A stretch of DNA of 64,000 bases, taken from positions 124,001 through 188,000 of the forward strand of contig JAFSMO010000016.1 of assembly GCA_017447865.1 (NCBI GenBank), written 5' to 3'. The position numbers were made by a program, and so were the translations under genes. The DNA is from Thermoguttaceae bacterium. Lineage in GTDB: Bacteria; Planctomycetota; Planctomycetia; Pirellulales; Thermoguttaceae. Shown here piece by piece: positions 18,973 to 27,974 of this stretch (the stretch's first letter is position 1; each line of letters starts with the position of its first letter). The notes below the pieces were generated by a model. That model was given only the letters and a program-made list of their open reading frames with translations. It was not told the DNA's origin and did not search any database.

Positions 18973-21714
18973 ATGCGCCAGTTCAAAAAATATTCCTTGT
19001 GGGCCCTTGCGGTTCTTTCGGCTTTGCTGGCCGGGAACGCTTCCGCGGCGGATGTAACGCTGAACAGTACGTACAACACGAGCGGCTACTCGTGGGGCGT
19101 CGCCGGCGAGACGCTGAACGTCACGCTGGACTCCGCCGACAAATTTGCCGGGACGCTTACGATCACGGACGGAACCGCCAAATTCGCCTCGAACTACGCC
19201 ACGAGCACGCTCGGCTCCGGCGCGAAAATCGTCCTGGGGGCCGGCACGACGCTCAACATTAACGGCATGTACCTGAACCCGGCCTCGATCTCCACGACCG
19301 GCGCCGCGACGATCACGTCCTCGGTCCAGAACACCCAGAACGGCGTTTACACGATTTCCTCCCTCGGCGGCGACCTGACGATCGACACGCCCACGCGCTA
19401 CTGCATCACCGGCGCGGTAGACGCCAGCGGCTATGAAATCTATAAAACAGGCACGAGTGAAATGGTCGTGAAATCGAACATTTCCAACCTCAAGGCGCTG
19501 CACATCAACGCGGGAACGTGGGCCGTTGAAGCCAACGTGACCGGCTTCGGAACGGGCGACATTTACCTGGAATCCGGCGGTAAAATGAAGCTCTGGGGCA
19601 CGGGCCGCGACGTAACGTTCAGCACACTTCACCACAAGGGCGGGACGATCGATTGGTACTCAGACGGCTCCGGCGCGCAGGCGATCACCGGAAACATCAG
19701 TCTCGAGGTGGACAGCGCGGCGTTTCGGGTCTCCTCCACGCTGACGTTCACCGGAAGCATTTCCGGCGAAGGGAAAACGCTCGTCCACAGCGGGATCGTC
19801 AGCACGGCCACCAACGGCGACGGAAAGCCGCAGACCGGGCACTGGATCTTCAAAGGCACGTCCGCCGAGGCCAAAGGGGTCACGAAGGTGGCGAATTTCA
19901 ACCTTTCGACGAAGGATTCCGAAATCATTCTGGGTGATTACTCCGAGTGGAACATTTCCAACGCCGTCACGGGCCAATCGACCGGCCACATTTTGACCGT
20001 CGGCCCGAACGCCTCGCTGACCGCCGCCTCGATCTCCGGCATTCAGACCCTCACGCTGAACGGAACGACCGCCTTGGGAGCCATCACGATGAACCAGCCC
20101 GACGGTTCGCTGACCATCGGAACCGCCACGGAAGTCGGCGCGTTGAGCTTCACCCAGAACACGGCGCTGGAGACCAACGCGAACCTTTCGACGACGGACG
20201 CGACCAGCATCGCGGAAGGCGTGACCGTCACGAAAAGCGGCGCCGGAACGTTCATCCTCGGCGGAAATTTGACCGGAAAAGGGAACCTGATCGTTCAGGC
20301 CGGCACGCTGACGCAAACCACCGGCTCCAGCAAATTCAACTCGTTCACCGGCCAGATCACCCTCGGCAGCGGCGCGACGTTCGACCTCAACGGCCAGCAG
20401 GCGTACGAATGCCCCGCGATCATTTGCGAGGATGGTTCCTCCGTCGTGAACAAGGTCAGCAGCAGCGCAGTCAACTGGCAGGGCGCGAACCTGAAAATCG
20501 CTGACGGGGCAAACGTCACCATCGGCGGCAATCAGCGCATGGGGGTCAAGTTCGACGGCGGGAACGGAAACGGCGGGACGATCAACGTAACCAACTCGAA
20601 TTACGTGTTCATGAACACCAAACTGGAAAACGCGACCGTGAACGTGACCGGCGTGCTCGGGCTCGAGGCCGCCACCACGCTGACCGGCTCGGCCGGCAAG
20701 GAGGTTTACCTCAACTTTAACGGCGGAAAACTCAACTCCTGGACCGGGACCGGCACGTACACGCTGAACCCGACCACGACGACCGTCCAGAGCGGCGGCG
20801 CGACGTTCTGCGGCAGCGGAAACATGATCATGAAGAATCCCGTGACGCTCGAAGGAACGCTGAATCTGAACCTTCCGCAGTTCACCAGCACGAACATTTA
20901 CCTCGCCACGTTCCGCTTTGACGGAGAAGTCTCGGGCGATCAGGAAATCGTCTCCGGCGGCGAAGGGATCGCGACGTTCAACGCCGGCGCGGACGTTTCC
21001 AAGCTCACGCTGAACAACGGCGGGATCGTCATCAAAGACGGGACTTTTGAAGCCGACGAATTCGCCATTAATAAATCGTACGAAGTCAAAGAACTCTCCG
21101 GCGGCTCGTGGGAGCGCGGCCTGATCGTCGACGGCGGAACACTCGTAAGCAACGAATCCTTCACCAGCTCCGGCCAGACCGTCGTGATGAAAAGCGGGGC
21201 GATGAGCCTCGGCGGGACCGTCACCGATGACGCGGCCTCCGGCTGGAAAATCGACGGCGGAACGCTGACGCTGGACGACGGCGTGACCCTCAACGGAAAG
21301 GTCGAAATGGACGAAGACGCCACGCTCGTCGTGGGAACCGACTCGACGAAAGCCTCGACCATTCAGATCCTTTCCAACGAAAGCATCCTGAACGGGAGTT
21401 TCCTGTTCGACGTTTTCGCGGACGGATCCTCCGATGAGGTGATCCTCGGAAGCGGTACGAAGCTGGAAAACGCCTCCATCACGCTGAACCTCAGCGAGGG
21501 AACCAACCCGAACGACTTGGAACTCGTGAAACTCTTCCAGAGCGGCGACCTCGCTAACGCGTTGATCTCCATCACGAATCCGGGCTGGAACTACCTGCTT
21601 CAGGACGGCGGTTTGTATGCTCAGTACAACTCGGGGGCCATACCGGAACCCGCCACGTGGGTCCTGCTTGTTTTGGGTCTGGGGCTTTTCCGCCTCCGAA
21701 AGAAAAACGCTTAA
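18973..21714 (+). CDS. PEP-CTERM surface protein with beta-strand repeats
   Basis: The protein has 913 residues. A signal peptide ends at NASA-AD (about 24). The body is Gly/Thr/Ser-rich and beta-helical with repeats such as KSGAGTFILGGNLTGKGN. The last residues, IPEPATWVLLVLGLGLFRLR followed by KKNA, are a PEP-CTERM sorting signal. It is divergent from the pseudopilin gene at 18749, and its relative at 13779 lies on the other side of that gene. The ribosome-binding site is weak (AAAG). Probable envelope or adhesion protein with no recognisable enzymatic domain. Confidence 0.88.
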   Translation: MRQFKKYSLWALAVLSALLAGNASAADVTLNSTYNTSGYSWGVAGETLNVTLDSADKFAGTLTITDGTAKFASNYATSTLGSGAKIVLGAGTTLNINGMYLNPASISTTGAATITSSVQNTQNGVYTISSLGGDLTIDTPTRYCITGAVDASGYEIYKTGTSEMVVKSNISNLKALHINAGTWAVEANVTGFGTGDIYLESGGKMKLWGTGRDVTFSTLHHKGGTIDWYSDGSGAQAITGNISLEVDSAAFRVSSTLTFTGSISGEGKTLVHSGIVSTATNGDGKPQTGHWIFKGTSAEAKGVTKVANFNLSTKDSEIILGDYSEWNISNAVTGQSTGHILTVGPNASLTAASISGIQTLTLNGTTALGAITMNQPDGSLTIGTATEVGALSFTQNTALETNANLSTTDATSIAEGVTVTKSGAGTFILGGNLTGKGNLIVQAGTLTQTTGSSKFNSFTGQITLGSGATFDLNGQQAYECPAIICEDGSSVVNKVSSSAVNWQGANLKIADGANVTIGGNQRMGVKFDGGNGNGGTINVTNSNYVFMNTKLENATVNVTGVLGLEAATTLTGSAGKEVYLNFNGGKLNSWTGTGTYTLNPTTTTVQSGGATFCGSGNMIMKNPVTLEGTLNLNLPQFTSTNIYLATFRFDGEVSGDQEIVSGGEGIATFNAGADVSKLTLNNGGIVIKDGTFEADEFAINKSYEVKELSGGSWERGLIVDGGTLVSNESFTSSGQTVVMKSGAMSLGGTVTDDAASGWKIDGGTLTLDDGVTLNGKVEMDEDATLVVGTDSTKASTIQILSNESILNGSFLFDVFADGSSDEVILGSGTKLENASITLNLSEGTNPNDLELVKLFQSGDLANALISITNPGWNYLLQDGGLYAQYNSGAIPEPATWVLLVLGLGLFRLRKKNA

Positions 21715-21724
21715 ATCCTGACGG

Positions 21725-21760
21725 GGAGCGCGGGGATTTCTGACCGCGCTCCTTTTTTTC
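21725..21760 (+). terminator. Rho-independent terminator
   Basis: The GC-rich stem GGAGCGCGG / CCGCGCTCC (21725-21733 with 21744-21752) is followed by seven T residues, directly after the PEP-CTERM gene. Confidence 0.85.
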
Positions 21761-21805
21761 TGCCCATTTTCTCTGGAAAATTCCTCTTTTTTCCCGCTTC
21801 CACCC

Positions 21806-21833
21806 TTGCAAACTCCCGCAAGTTTGGTAAAAT
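21806..21833 (+). promoter_or_regulatory. Promoter of nadB
   Basis: TTGCAA at 21806-21811, 16 bases, TAAAAT at 21828-21833. Confidence 0.7.
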
Positions 21834-21874
21834 AGAAAGTTAGCATTAATTTTGTATCCACCCAGGCTTTAAAA

Positions 21875-23524
21875 ATGAACATTAATTCCCCGCGTTACTT
21901 AACCTCTTTCAATATTCGAGAGCTTCCCCATCGATTTACCGACATTTTGATCATAGGCTCCGGTTTGGCGGGTCTTCGGGCGGCTCTGGCCGTTTCCAAA
22001 GAACAGAGCGTCACGGTTCTGACCAAGGCGGAAGAGATTGAAGTTTCCAATAGTGACCGCGCTCAGGGAGGGATCGCCTCCGTGCTGGACCCAACCGACG
22101 CATTCAGCAAGCACATCGCGGACACGCTCGTCGCCGGTGCGGACCTTTGCGATGAGGAGGTCGTGACGCGAGTCGTGACGGAAGGCCCTGAAAGAATCCA
22201 GGAAATGATTCAGATGGGGACCCAGTTCGACCTCCAGAAAGATGGAACCCTGGAACTCGGCCGCGAGGGTGGACACGGAATGAACCGTGTCGCGCACGCC
22301 CACGGTGACGCCACCGGTCACGAACTGATGCGGACGTTGGTGGAAAACGTAAAAAAGGCTCCGAACATCCAGGTCCATACCCAGTGCTATACTCTGGACC
22401 TTTTGACCTTTGAAGGCCGATGCGTCGGCGCAATCGTAAACGATTCGGTCATCGGGCAGGTGATTTACTGGGCCCGCCAGACGATCGTCGCCACGGGCGG
22501 CATTGGTCAGCTTTACCGCGAAACGACCAACTCCCCAATCGCGACCGGCGACGGGATCGCCATGGCCCTGCGTGCCGGCGCGAAGATCAAAGACATGGAA
22601 TTCGTGCAGTTCCACCCGACCGTTTTGTACGTCGCGGGAAGCAGCCGCTCGCTGATCACGGAAGCGATCCGGGGCGAAGGTGCGTTCCTCATCGACAAAA
22701 ACGGGCACCGCTTCATGCCGGAATACGACGATCGGGCGGAACTGGCTCCGCGCGACATCGTGAGCCGTTCCATCGTCGCGCAGATGGTGAAAACCAACTC
22801 GACGACCGTTTTCCTGACGCTCGCGCACAAGGACCCGGAGCTGATCCTGCACCGTTTCCCGGGAATCGCGGCCATTTGCGCCCACTTCGGGATCGACATC
22901 ACCAAGGACCCCATCCCGGTCCGGCCCGGCGCGCACTACATGATGGGCGGGATCGAGGTCGATCTGGAAGGCCGCACGAACATTCCGGGCCTCTGGGCGA
23001 TTGGCGAGGTTTCCTGCACGGGTCTGCATGGCGCAAACCGGCTGGCCTCGAACAGTCTGCTGGAAGCGATCGTATATGGTGTAGCTGCGGGCATTGGTGC
23101 GTCCAAAGCCGCGGAAACGATTTCGGACGAACAGCACCTGCGCGTTCTGCCGATCTCAAACCAGATCAAAACGCCGCGCAATCCGGTGCTTCATCTGCAG
23201 GACATCAAAAACACCCTGAAGTCCGTCATGTGGCGCAGTGCCGGCGTAAAACGGAACGCGGAACTTTTGGCCGAAGGCCTGGAATCGCTGGCCCAGCTGA
23301 AACGTTTCATGCAAGGGGAGCAGATCGAATCAGAGGGCTGGGACCTCCAGAACATGCTGCAGATCGGCACGATCATCATGCAGGCGGCCCTTTTGCGTGA
23401 AGAAACCCGCGGCGGGCACACCCGCACGGAATTCCCTGAGCGCCTCCCCGAGTGGCGCAAGCACCTCACGTTCCAGCGTCAGGAAGATGGCAGCGTGACG
23501 GTGGAGACGGAGAATTTAAAGTAG
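21875..23524 (+). CDS. nadB: L-aspartate oxidase
   Basis: The protein has 549 residues, the usual NadB length. The N-terminal FAD-binding motif is DILIIGSGLAGLRAALAV. It is followed by the flavoprotein active-site region SDRAQGGIASVL and RVAHAHGDATGHELM, and GIEVDLEGRTNIPGLWAIGE with CTGLHGANRLASNSLLEA. NadB oxidises aspartate to iminoaspartate, the first step of de novo NAD synthesis, and can use fumarate as oxidant in anaerobes. nadA and nadC are not nearby. The stop codon TAG lies inside an intergenic repeat element that begins at 23521. Confidence 0.95.
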   Translation: MNINSPRYLTSFNIRELPHRFTDILIIGSGLAGLRAALAVSKEQSVTVLTKAEEIEVSNSDRAQGGIASVLDPTDAFSKHIADTLVAGADLCDEEVVTRVVTEGPERIQEMIQMGTQFDLQKDGTLELGREGGHGMNRVAHAHGDATGHELMRTLVENVKKAPNIQVHTQCYTLDLLTFEGRCVGAIVNDSVIGQVIYWARQTIVATGGIGQLYRETTNSPIATGDGIAMALRAGAKIKDMEFVQFHPTVLYVAGSSRSLITEAIRGEGAFLIDKNGHRFMPEYDDRAELAPRDIVSRSIVAQMVKTNSTTVFLTLAHKDPELILHRFPGIAAICAHFGIDITKDPIPVRPGAHYMMGGIEVDLEGRTNIPGLWAIGEVSCTGLHGANRLASNSLLEAIVYGVAAGIGASKAAETISDEQHLRVLPISNQIKTPRNPVLHLQDIKNTLKSVMWRSAGVKRNAELLAEGLESLAQLKRFMQGEQIESEGWDLQNMLQIGTIIMQAALLREETRGGHTRTEFPERLPEWRKHLTFQRQEDGSVTVETENLK

Positions 23525-23633
23525 TCAGTGGTCAGTAGTCAGTAGTCAGTATTTCGGCTGCGCCGAAATATTAATTAAATTGAATCCCATATTCTGCCGA
23601 AGGCAGAACGCTGACTACTGACTACTGACTACT
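23521..23633. repeat. Inverted GTAGTCAGTA repeat element with two internal hairpins
   Basis: The left arm (23521-23549) is made of GTAGTCAGTAGTCAG-like units and the right arm (23611-23633) is its inverse. Between them are a hairpin TATTTCGG/CCGAAATA (23550-23570) and a hairpin TTCTGCC/GGCAGAA (23592-23608). The whole can fold as a cruciform. It contains the nadB stop and ends before the rsfS ribosome-binding site. Confidence 0.85.
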
Positions 23634-23671
23634 AAAAAAGCAAACCATAAACCCACGAGGAGAGAATAAAA

Positions 23672-24091
23672 ATGACCGACCCCAAACACGACCCGATGGA
23701 CATTCCGAACGTCATCCTTCCGCGGGATGGAGCCGAATCTCTGAAGCGTGCCAAAATCGCCGCCCAGATCATCGCCGACAATCGCGGGACGGACATTGTG
23801 ATCCTGGATCTGCGCAAGTTGACCTACGCTTTTGACTATTTTGTCATCGCGACCGGGACGAGCAACCGCCAGCTCCACGCCTTGAGCGACGCCATCGACG
23901 AAGTTTTCGAAAAGGAACTTCACGAAAAGAAAGTCAGCACGGAAGGCTACCGCAACAGCCGCTGGATTCTGTGCGACTACGGCGACGTGGTGATTCATTT
24001 GTTCGACGGCGAGACCCGCGACTACTTCCGCCTTGAAGACCTCTGGGGCAGTGCCGAGCGAATCGAGTTCACGCCAACCACGCTGGAATAA
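23672..24091 (+). CDS. rsfS: Ribosomal silencing factor RsfS (Iojap family)
   Basis: The protein has 139 residues. The conserved core is clear: DIVILDLRKLTYAFDYFVIA, TGTSNRQLHALSD, WILCDYGDVVIHLFDGETRD and YFRLEDLWGSAERIEF. RsfS binds ribosomal protein L14 (uL14) and blocks subunit joining when nutrients are short. The start follows GAGGAGAG. A terminator follows directly, so it ends its transcript. Confidence 0.93.
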   Translation: MTDPKHDPMDIPNVILPRDGAESLKRAKIAAQIIADNRGTDIVILDLRKLTYAFDYFVIATGTSNRQLHALSDAIDEVFEKELHEKKVSTEGYRNSRWILCDYGDVVIHLFDGETRDYFRLEDLWGSAERIEFTPTTLE

Positions 24092-24126
24092 CTCCTAAAC
24101 AAATATTTTTCTGAAACCTTAATCAT

Positions 24127-24164
24127 AAAGAGCCGTGCTTTAGGTACGGCTCTTTCTTTTTCTT
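24127..24164 (+). terminator. Rho-independent terminator of rsfS
   Basis: The perfect 10-bp stem AAAGAGCCGT / ACGGCTCTTT (24127-24136 with 24046+100 region, i.e. 24146-24155) is followed by a T-rich run. Confidence 0.9.
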
Positions 24165-24289
24165 GTCGTTAAATTTATAATAATCGTTTTTTTCGGAAAA
24201 ATTGGAAAAATTTTCACAATTTGTATATTTTAACTTCTATAACTAAAAAATTTTACCGATTGATAAAAATACAAATAACCAATGGTTTG

Positions 24290-24309
24290 GTGTGTACCAT
24301 CATACACAC
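24290..24309. promoter_or_regulatory. Operator-like palindrome GTGTGTA-N6-TACACAC
   Basis: Perfect inverted repeat 33 bases before the start of the outer-membrane factor gene, in otherwise AT-rich DNA. It could be a regulator-binding site. Similar GTGTA/TACAC palindromes lie at 49262-49283 and 49988-50003. Confidence 0.4.
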
Positions 24310-24341
24310 TCATTTGTTTCAAACGTTGAAAGGTGACGAAT

Positions 24342-26288
24342 ATGCTCCGATTAAAAACGTCATGCTGGAAAACACCACGTTTTCTCCCGATCATTCCCGG
24401 GGCGGTTCTGTTAAGTACCGCTCTGGTTTTGGCCGTCGGCTGTAAAGTGGGCCCGGACTATGCTGGCCCTCCGTGTCCCAAAATCCAAAACAACTGGAGC
24501 GAGGTGACAAGCGAAAAGAAAACCGGTCAGGACGCGATTGTTCATAACGAACTCCCCGCACTGGACGACTGGTGGACGGTTTTCAATGATCCGACGATGA
24601 ACCTCCTCCTGAAGACCGTCAACGAGGAAAACCTCGACATTCAAATCGCGGCCCAACGTATTTACCAGGCGGAAATGGACTACCGCAAAGCCCACAGTGA
24701 ATTGTTCCCGACTATTGGCGGCGGTGCTTCCTTTACCAGAGCCATGGGAGCCGGCTCGCCTCATCCGTACGGTTCCGAGTGGGATCTGAACATTACCTCT
24801 GCCAGTTGGGTAATTGACGTTTTCGGCCAGATCCAACGTGCCATCGAATCCTCCACCGCAGCATGGCAGGCGACGGTTGAAGAGCGCAATAACACAAAAG
24901 TCCTGATGCTCGCCGAAACGGCCCAAACCTACATTAACGCCCGTCTGAATCAGGAACTGGAACGGATCGCCCAGGAGGACATTCGTGACCTGGAGACGTA
25001 CCTCGAAAAAATTCGTGCCCGTCATGACGCCGGTGCGGACTGCAACGTGGAACTGGTTCAGGCTCAGGCCAACCTGGCGACGGTCCGGGCGACTTTGCCG
25101 ACCATCCAGGCGCGGTACCTGGCCTGCACGACCCGCCTCGCCACGCTGATGGGTGCGACACCCGAACGCGTTGACGAAATTCTCCAGCAGGACGAAGGTC
25201 TCATTCCGAACGCACCGGACGCCCTGGCCGTCGGCATCCCCGCGGACATTTTGCGCCGCCGCCCCGATATTCGGGAACTGGAACGCAAGATCGCCCAGCA
25301 GACTGCTCTGATTGGAGTAGAACAGGCCGAGCTTTACCCCCATTTTTACGTCGATGGTGTTTTTGGTCTTCAGTCTGCGGAACTGGACGATCTGTTCCGG
25401 TCTGAAAGTCTGGCGGCATCGATCATGCCCAAAGTTTCATGGCGCATTTTCGAGTTTGGCCGCATTCGCGCCTCGATCGCCAAACAGGAAAGCGTCACGG
25501 AAGCAATGCGACTCGAGTACCAGAAGGCCGTTTTGAAAGCCTCCGAAGAGGTTAATAACGCGATCACGCAGTACGTCAAACTGCAGGCCCGGTACGAGGA
25601 GCAGCTGGAAGCCGTTCGGAACTACGACGAAGCCCTCAAACTTTCGCTGGCTCTGTATGAAGCTGGTAAACGTGAGTATATGGTGGTTCTGGACTCCCAG
25701 CGTTACCTGCTCTCCAACCGCCAGACGTTGGCAACGGTCCACGCGGAAGCCGCTTCTGCGGTCGTGACGTTGTACGCCGCACTGGGCGGTGGCTGGCAAG
25801 TAGCCCCGCAAGCCTCGTCCTCACTGACCGCCGAGTACCTCCGTTCCGATTTCGTTCCTAATGAAACGCTTGGATCGATCATTCCGGGCGAAGAGATCAA
25901 TCAGCAGGGACCGCTCTCCGGGCGTAACGTTCCGGAAAGCATTCACAAGAGTTCCATCAAGCAGAGTCATCCGATCTCACTTCCGCCGGAAGGCCAGGCC
26001 GATGTCCTTCCCCGCAGAAACAGTCGGCTCACAAATGCCACACCGTACTCGGAAGATCTTCAGCCTGAGCCAAGCGTTCCGGCAGAACAATTCCTTCAGG
26101 AAGAGGAAGGTACTCAGGACGATGAAAATACGACCAACATTGATCTTGATGTGATTGATGGAATCACGGACGATGTTTCAAAATTCCCGATTCCGGAACA
26201 GAGGAAGAGCATTATCCGCAGCGCCCCGGCCCGGGCAGAGAAATCCGAAATCGACCCGCTGCTTGCCGGACTCGCCTCAAAGAGATAA
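24342..26288 (+). CDS. TolC/NodT-family outer-membrane efflux lipoprotein with long C-terminal tail
   Basis: The protein has 648 residues. A lipoprotein signal ends in the lipobox LAVGC (Cys34), followed by KVGPDYAGP, the classic start of OprM/NodT-type proteins. Two TolC repeats of long helices follow (VNEENLDIQIAAQRIYQAEM; ADILRRRPDIRELERKIAQQ). The trimeric channel would span the outer membrane for RND or other efflux pumps, but no inner-membrane pump or adaptor gene is adjacent. Residues after about 480 form an extra acidic, Pro/Ser-rich tail of some 165 residues that is not part of the family. ATG at 24342 is preferred over GTG at 24333 because AAAGGTG precedes it. Confidence 0.88.
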   Translation: MLRLKTSCWKTPRFLPIIPGAVLLSTALVLAVGCKVGPDYAGPPCPKIQNNWSEVTSEKKTGQDAIVHNELPALDDWWTVFNDPTMNLLLKTVNEENLDIQIAAQRIYQAEMDYRKAHSELFPTIGGGASFTRAMGAGSPHPYGSEWDLNITSASWVIDVFGQIQRAIESSTAAWQATVEERNNTKVLMLAETAQTYINARLNQELERIAQEDIRDLETYLEKIRARHDAGADCNVELVQAQANLATVRATLPTIQARYLACTTRLATLMGATPERVDEILQQDEGLIPNAPDALAVGIPADILRRRPDIRELERKIAQQTALIGVEQAELYPHFYVDGVFGLQSAELDDLFRSESLAASIMPKVSWRIFEFGRIRASIAKQESVTEAMRLEYQKAVLKASEEVNNAITQYVKLQARYEEQLEAVRNYDEALKLSLALYEAGKREYMVVLDSQRYLLSNRQTLATVHAEAASAVVTLYAALGGGWQVAPQASSSLTAEYLRSDFVPNETLGSIIPGEEINQQGPLSGRNVPESIHKSSIKQSHPISLPPEGQADVLPRRNSRLTNATPYSEDLQPEPSVPAEQFLQEEEGTQDDENTTNIDLDVIDGITDDVSKFPIPEQRKSIIRSAPARAEKSEIDPLLAGLASKR

Positions 26289-26310
26289 GTCGAAACGGAC
26301 TTTAAAAAAC

Positions 26311-26370
26311 AAAATTTACCTGGTGAATGAAAGCGAATCGGAGCCGCTCGAGTTCATCAGGTAAATTTTT
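26311..26370. terminator. Bidirectional terminator between efflux gene and hisG
   Basis: Arms AAAATTTACCTGGTGAA (26311-26327) and TTCATCAGGTAAATTTTT (26353-26370) form a long stem with A- and T-runs on both sides, between convergent genes. Confidence 0.75.
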
Positions 26371-26404
26371 TGTATTACGACGTTTTAACGTCTAAAAGTC
26401 AAGC

Positions 26405-27277
26405 CTAGCCAACGATTTTCGTGATGGGCATTTCCACGATCCCCGTCGCGCCCGCCTCGATAAGCTGCGGGATCAGGTCTCGTACCGTCGCCGCCGGAAC
26501 CACCGTATTGATCGCGACCCACGACTCGTCCACAAGACTGCTGATGGTGGGCTTCTGAAGCGCCGGCAAAATGTCAATCACCTTCAGAAGATTGGAGCGT
26601 TCCACGTTCATCACGAGGTAAACCTTTTCCTCGGCTTCCATCGCACCCTGGAGCATCGTCACGATGTTCATGATCTTCTTCTGCTTCCACGGGTCTTTCC
26701 ACGCGTCGTGATTTGCGATGAACCGGGTCGTGCTCTGAAGGACTTCATCCACGATCCGGAGATTATTCGCGCGCAGGGAGCTCCCCGTCTCGGTAACTTC
26801 CACGATCGCATCAGCGAGCTTCGGCGGCTTCACTTCCGTGGCACCCCAACTGAACTCGACCTTGGCGGAAACGCCGTTTTTGGCGAGGTAATTGGTCGTC
26901 AGATTCATGACCTCGGTCGCGATGCGTTTTCCTTCAAGGTCTTTCACGGTCTTGACCGGCGAATCTTCCGGGACGCAGAGGACCCAGCGCACCGGCCGGC
27001 GGCTGACCTTCGAGAAAACCAGCTCAGCGACTTCGTGAACGTCCGCACCCGTTTCCACGATCCAGTCGTAACCGGTCAAACCAGCGTCCAAAACGCCATT
27101 TTCGACGTAACGGGCCATTTCCTGCGCGCGGATCGACATGCACTCGATTTCCATGTCGTCGATGGTCGGGTAGTAACTGCGGGTCTGGAACTTGATTTTC
27201 CAACCGGCACGAGCGAACAATTCAGCGGTAGCTTCCTGAAGACTTCCAGCCGGAATTCCTAATTTCAATACGGGCAT
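26405..27277 (-). CDS. hisG: ATP phosphoribosyltransferase (long form)
   Basis: The protein has 290 residues from MPVLKLGIP, the normal length for long-form HisG with the C-terminal regulatory (ACT-like) domain that binds histidine. The motif [20 protein letters not shown] is characteristic. It catalyses ATP + PRPP to phosphoribosyl-ATP, the first step of histidine synthesis. A start 45 bases upstream is rejected because AGAGGA precedes the ATG at 27277. It lies 75 bases behind hisI, separated by a short repeat array; the other his genes are not here. Confidence 0.93.
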   Translation of the reverse strand: MPVLKLGIPAGSLQEATAELFARAGWKIKFQTRSYYPTIDDMEIECMSIRAQEMARYVENGVLDAGLTGYDWIVETGADVHEVAELVFSKVSRRPVRWVLCVPEDSPVKTVKDLEGKRIATEVMNLTTNYLAKNGVSAKVEFSWGATEVKPPKLADAIVEVTETGSSLRANNLRIVDEVLQSTTRFIANHDAWKDPWKQKKIMNIVTMLQGAMEAEEKVYLVMNVERSNLLKVIDILPALQKPTISSLVDESWVAINTVVPAATVRDLIPQLIEAGATGIVEMPITKIVG

Positions 27278-27301
27278 TTTTTCCTCTTTTCTTTCTTTAA
27301 T

Positions 27302-27353
27302 TTTCAATTCCTCAATTCCCAACTGGCAACTGACAACTGAAAACTGACAACTT
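27302..27353. repeat. CAACTGACAACTG / AATTCCTC short repeat array
   Basis: The spacer between hisI and hisG consists of AATTCCTC units followed by about four degenerate copies of CAACTGACAACTGAAA. It has no coding potential. Confidence 0.7.
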
Positions 27354-27753
27354 ATTTCTTTCCATACACCTGGGACGGGTCGAAAACGCGCTCGCCGTCA
27401 ATGGTAAACGTTTGATCTGCCGGATTCACTTTGCGGAAGAAGCAGCTCTCGTAGCCTTCGTGGCAGGCGGAACCGCCGATCTGTTCGACTTTGAGCAGAA
27501 GCGCATCGCGGTCACAGTCGATGTAAATTTCTTTCACAAGCTGAACGTTTCCGCTTTCCTCACCTTTCCGCCAGAGTTTCTGTCGGCTGCGGCTGAAATA
27601 AACCGCGCGACCCGTAGCAAGCGTTTCGTCGTAGCTTTCTTCATTCATGTACGCCAGCATGAGGACCTTTCCGGTGGCGGCATCCTGCGCAATGGTGGTC
27701 AGCAAACCTCCGCATTTCGCGAAATCAGGCCGGATTGTGTTGGATTCTGTCAT
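27352..27753 (-). CDS. hisI: Phosphoribosyl-AMP cyclohydrolase
   Basis: The protein has 133 residues. The HisI core is present: [28 protein letters not shown], then [23 protein letters not shown] and [11 protein letters not shown], with the Cys residues that bind Zn. It lacks the HisE pyrophosphohydrolase domain, so this is the single-domain form. It opens the ring of phosphoribosyl-AMP in histidine synthesis. The start at 27753 follows GAGGTG; an upstream in-frame start at 27783 lacks one. Confidence 0.93.
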   Translation of the reverse strand: MTESNTIRPDFAKCGGLLTTIAQDAATGKVLMLAYMNEESYDETLATGRAVYFSRSRQKLWRKGEESGNVQLVKEIYIDCDRDALLLKVEQIGGSACHEGYESCFFRKVNPADQTFTIDGERVFDPSQVYGKK

Positions 27754-27895
27754 GGTTACACCTCGATAAAACAAGACAAGCATTTACTATCGTTTTTTAT
27801 TATATCATATTTCTGGCTTTTTGTTAGGGGTAGGGGGCGGGAATTTCAGGGATTTTTTTTATTTTTAACCAAAAGGAACTGCCGATTTTTCTCTC

Positions 27896-27924
27896 TTGAC
27901 TATTTCCGGAAAATTCGTTAAAAT
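27896..27924 (+). promoter_or_regulatory. Promoter of the flagellum-derived cassette
   Basis: TTGACT at 27896-27901, 17 bases, TAAAAT at 27919-27924. The next gene starts at 27975 and the four genes that follow are closely packed, so this is probably their common promoter. Confidence 0.65.
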
Positions 27925-27974
27925 TCCCGTGCATGAAACTGAAAACTCCGTGATTCGCAGAAATTCCTTTTTTT

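Noticed and set aside
19660..21882. A 740-codon open frame opposite the PEP-CTERM gene at 18973
   Set aside because: Antisense shadow; it also overruns the terminator and the nadB promoter.
23521..23633. Insertion sequence between nadB and rsfS
   Set aside because: Inverted arms exist but the element is only about 113 bases and encodes no transposase.
27302..27353. CRISPR-like array between hisI and hisG
   Set aside because: Repeat units are about 10 bases with no regular spacers and no cas genes; it is a simple short tandem repeat.
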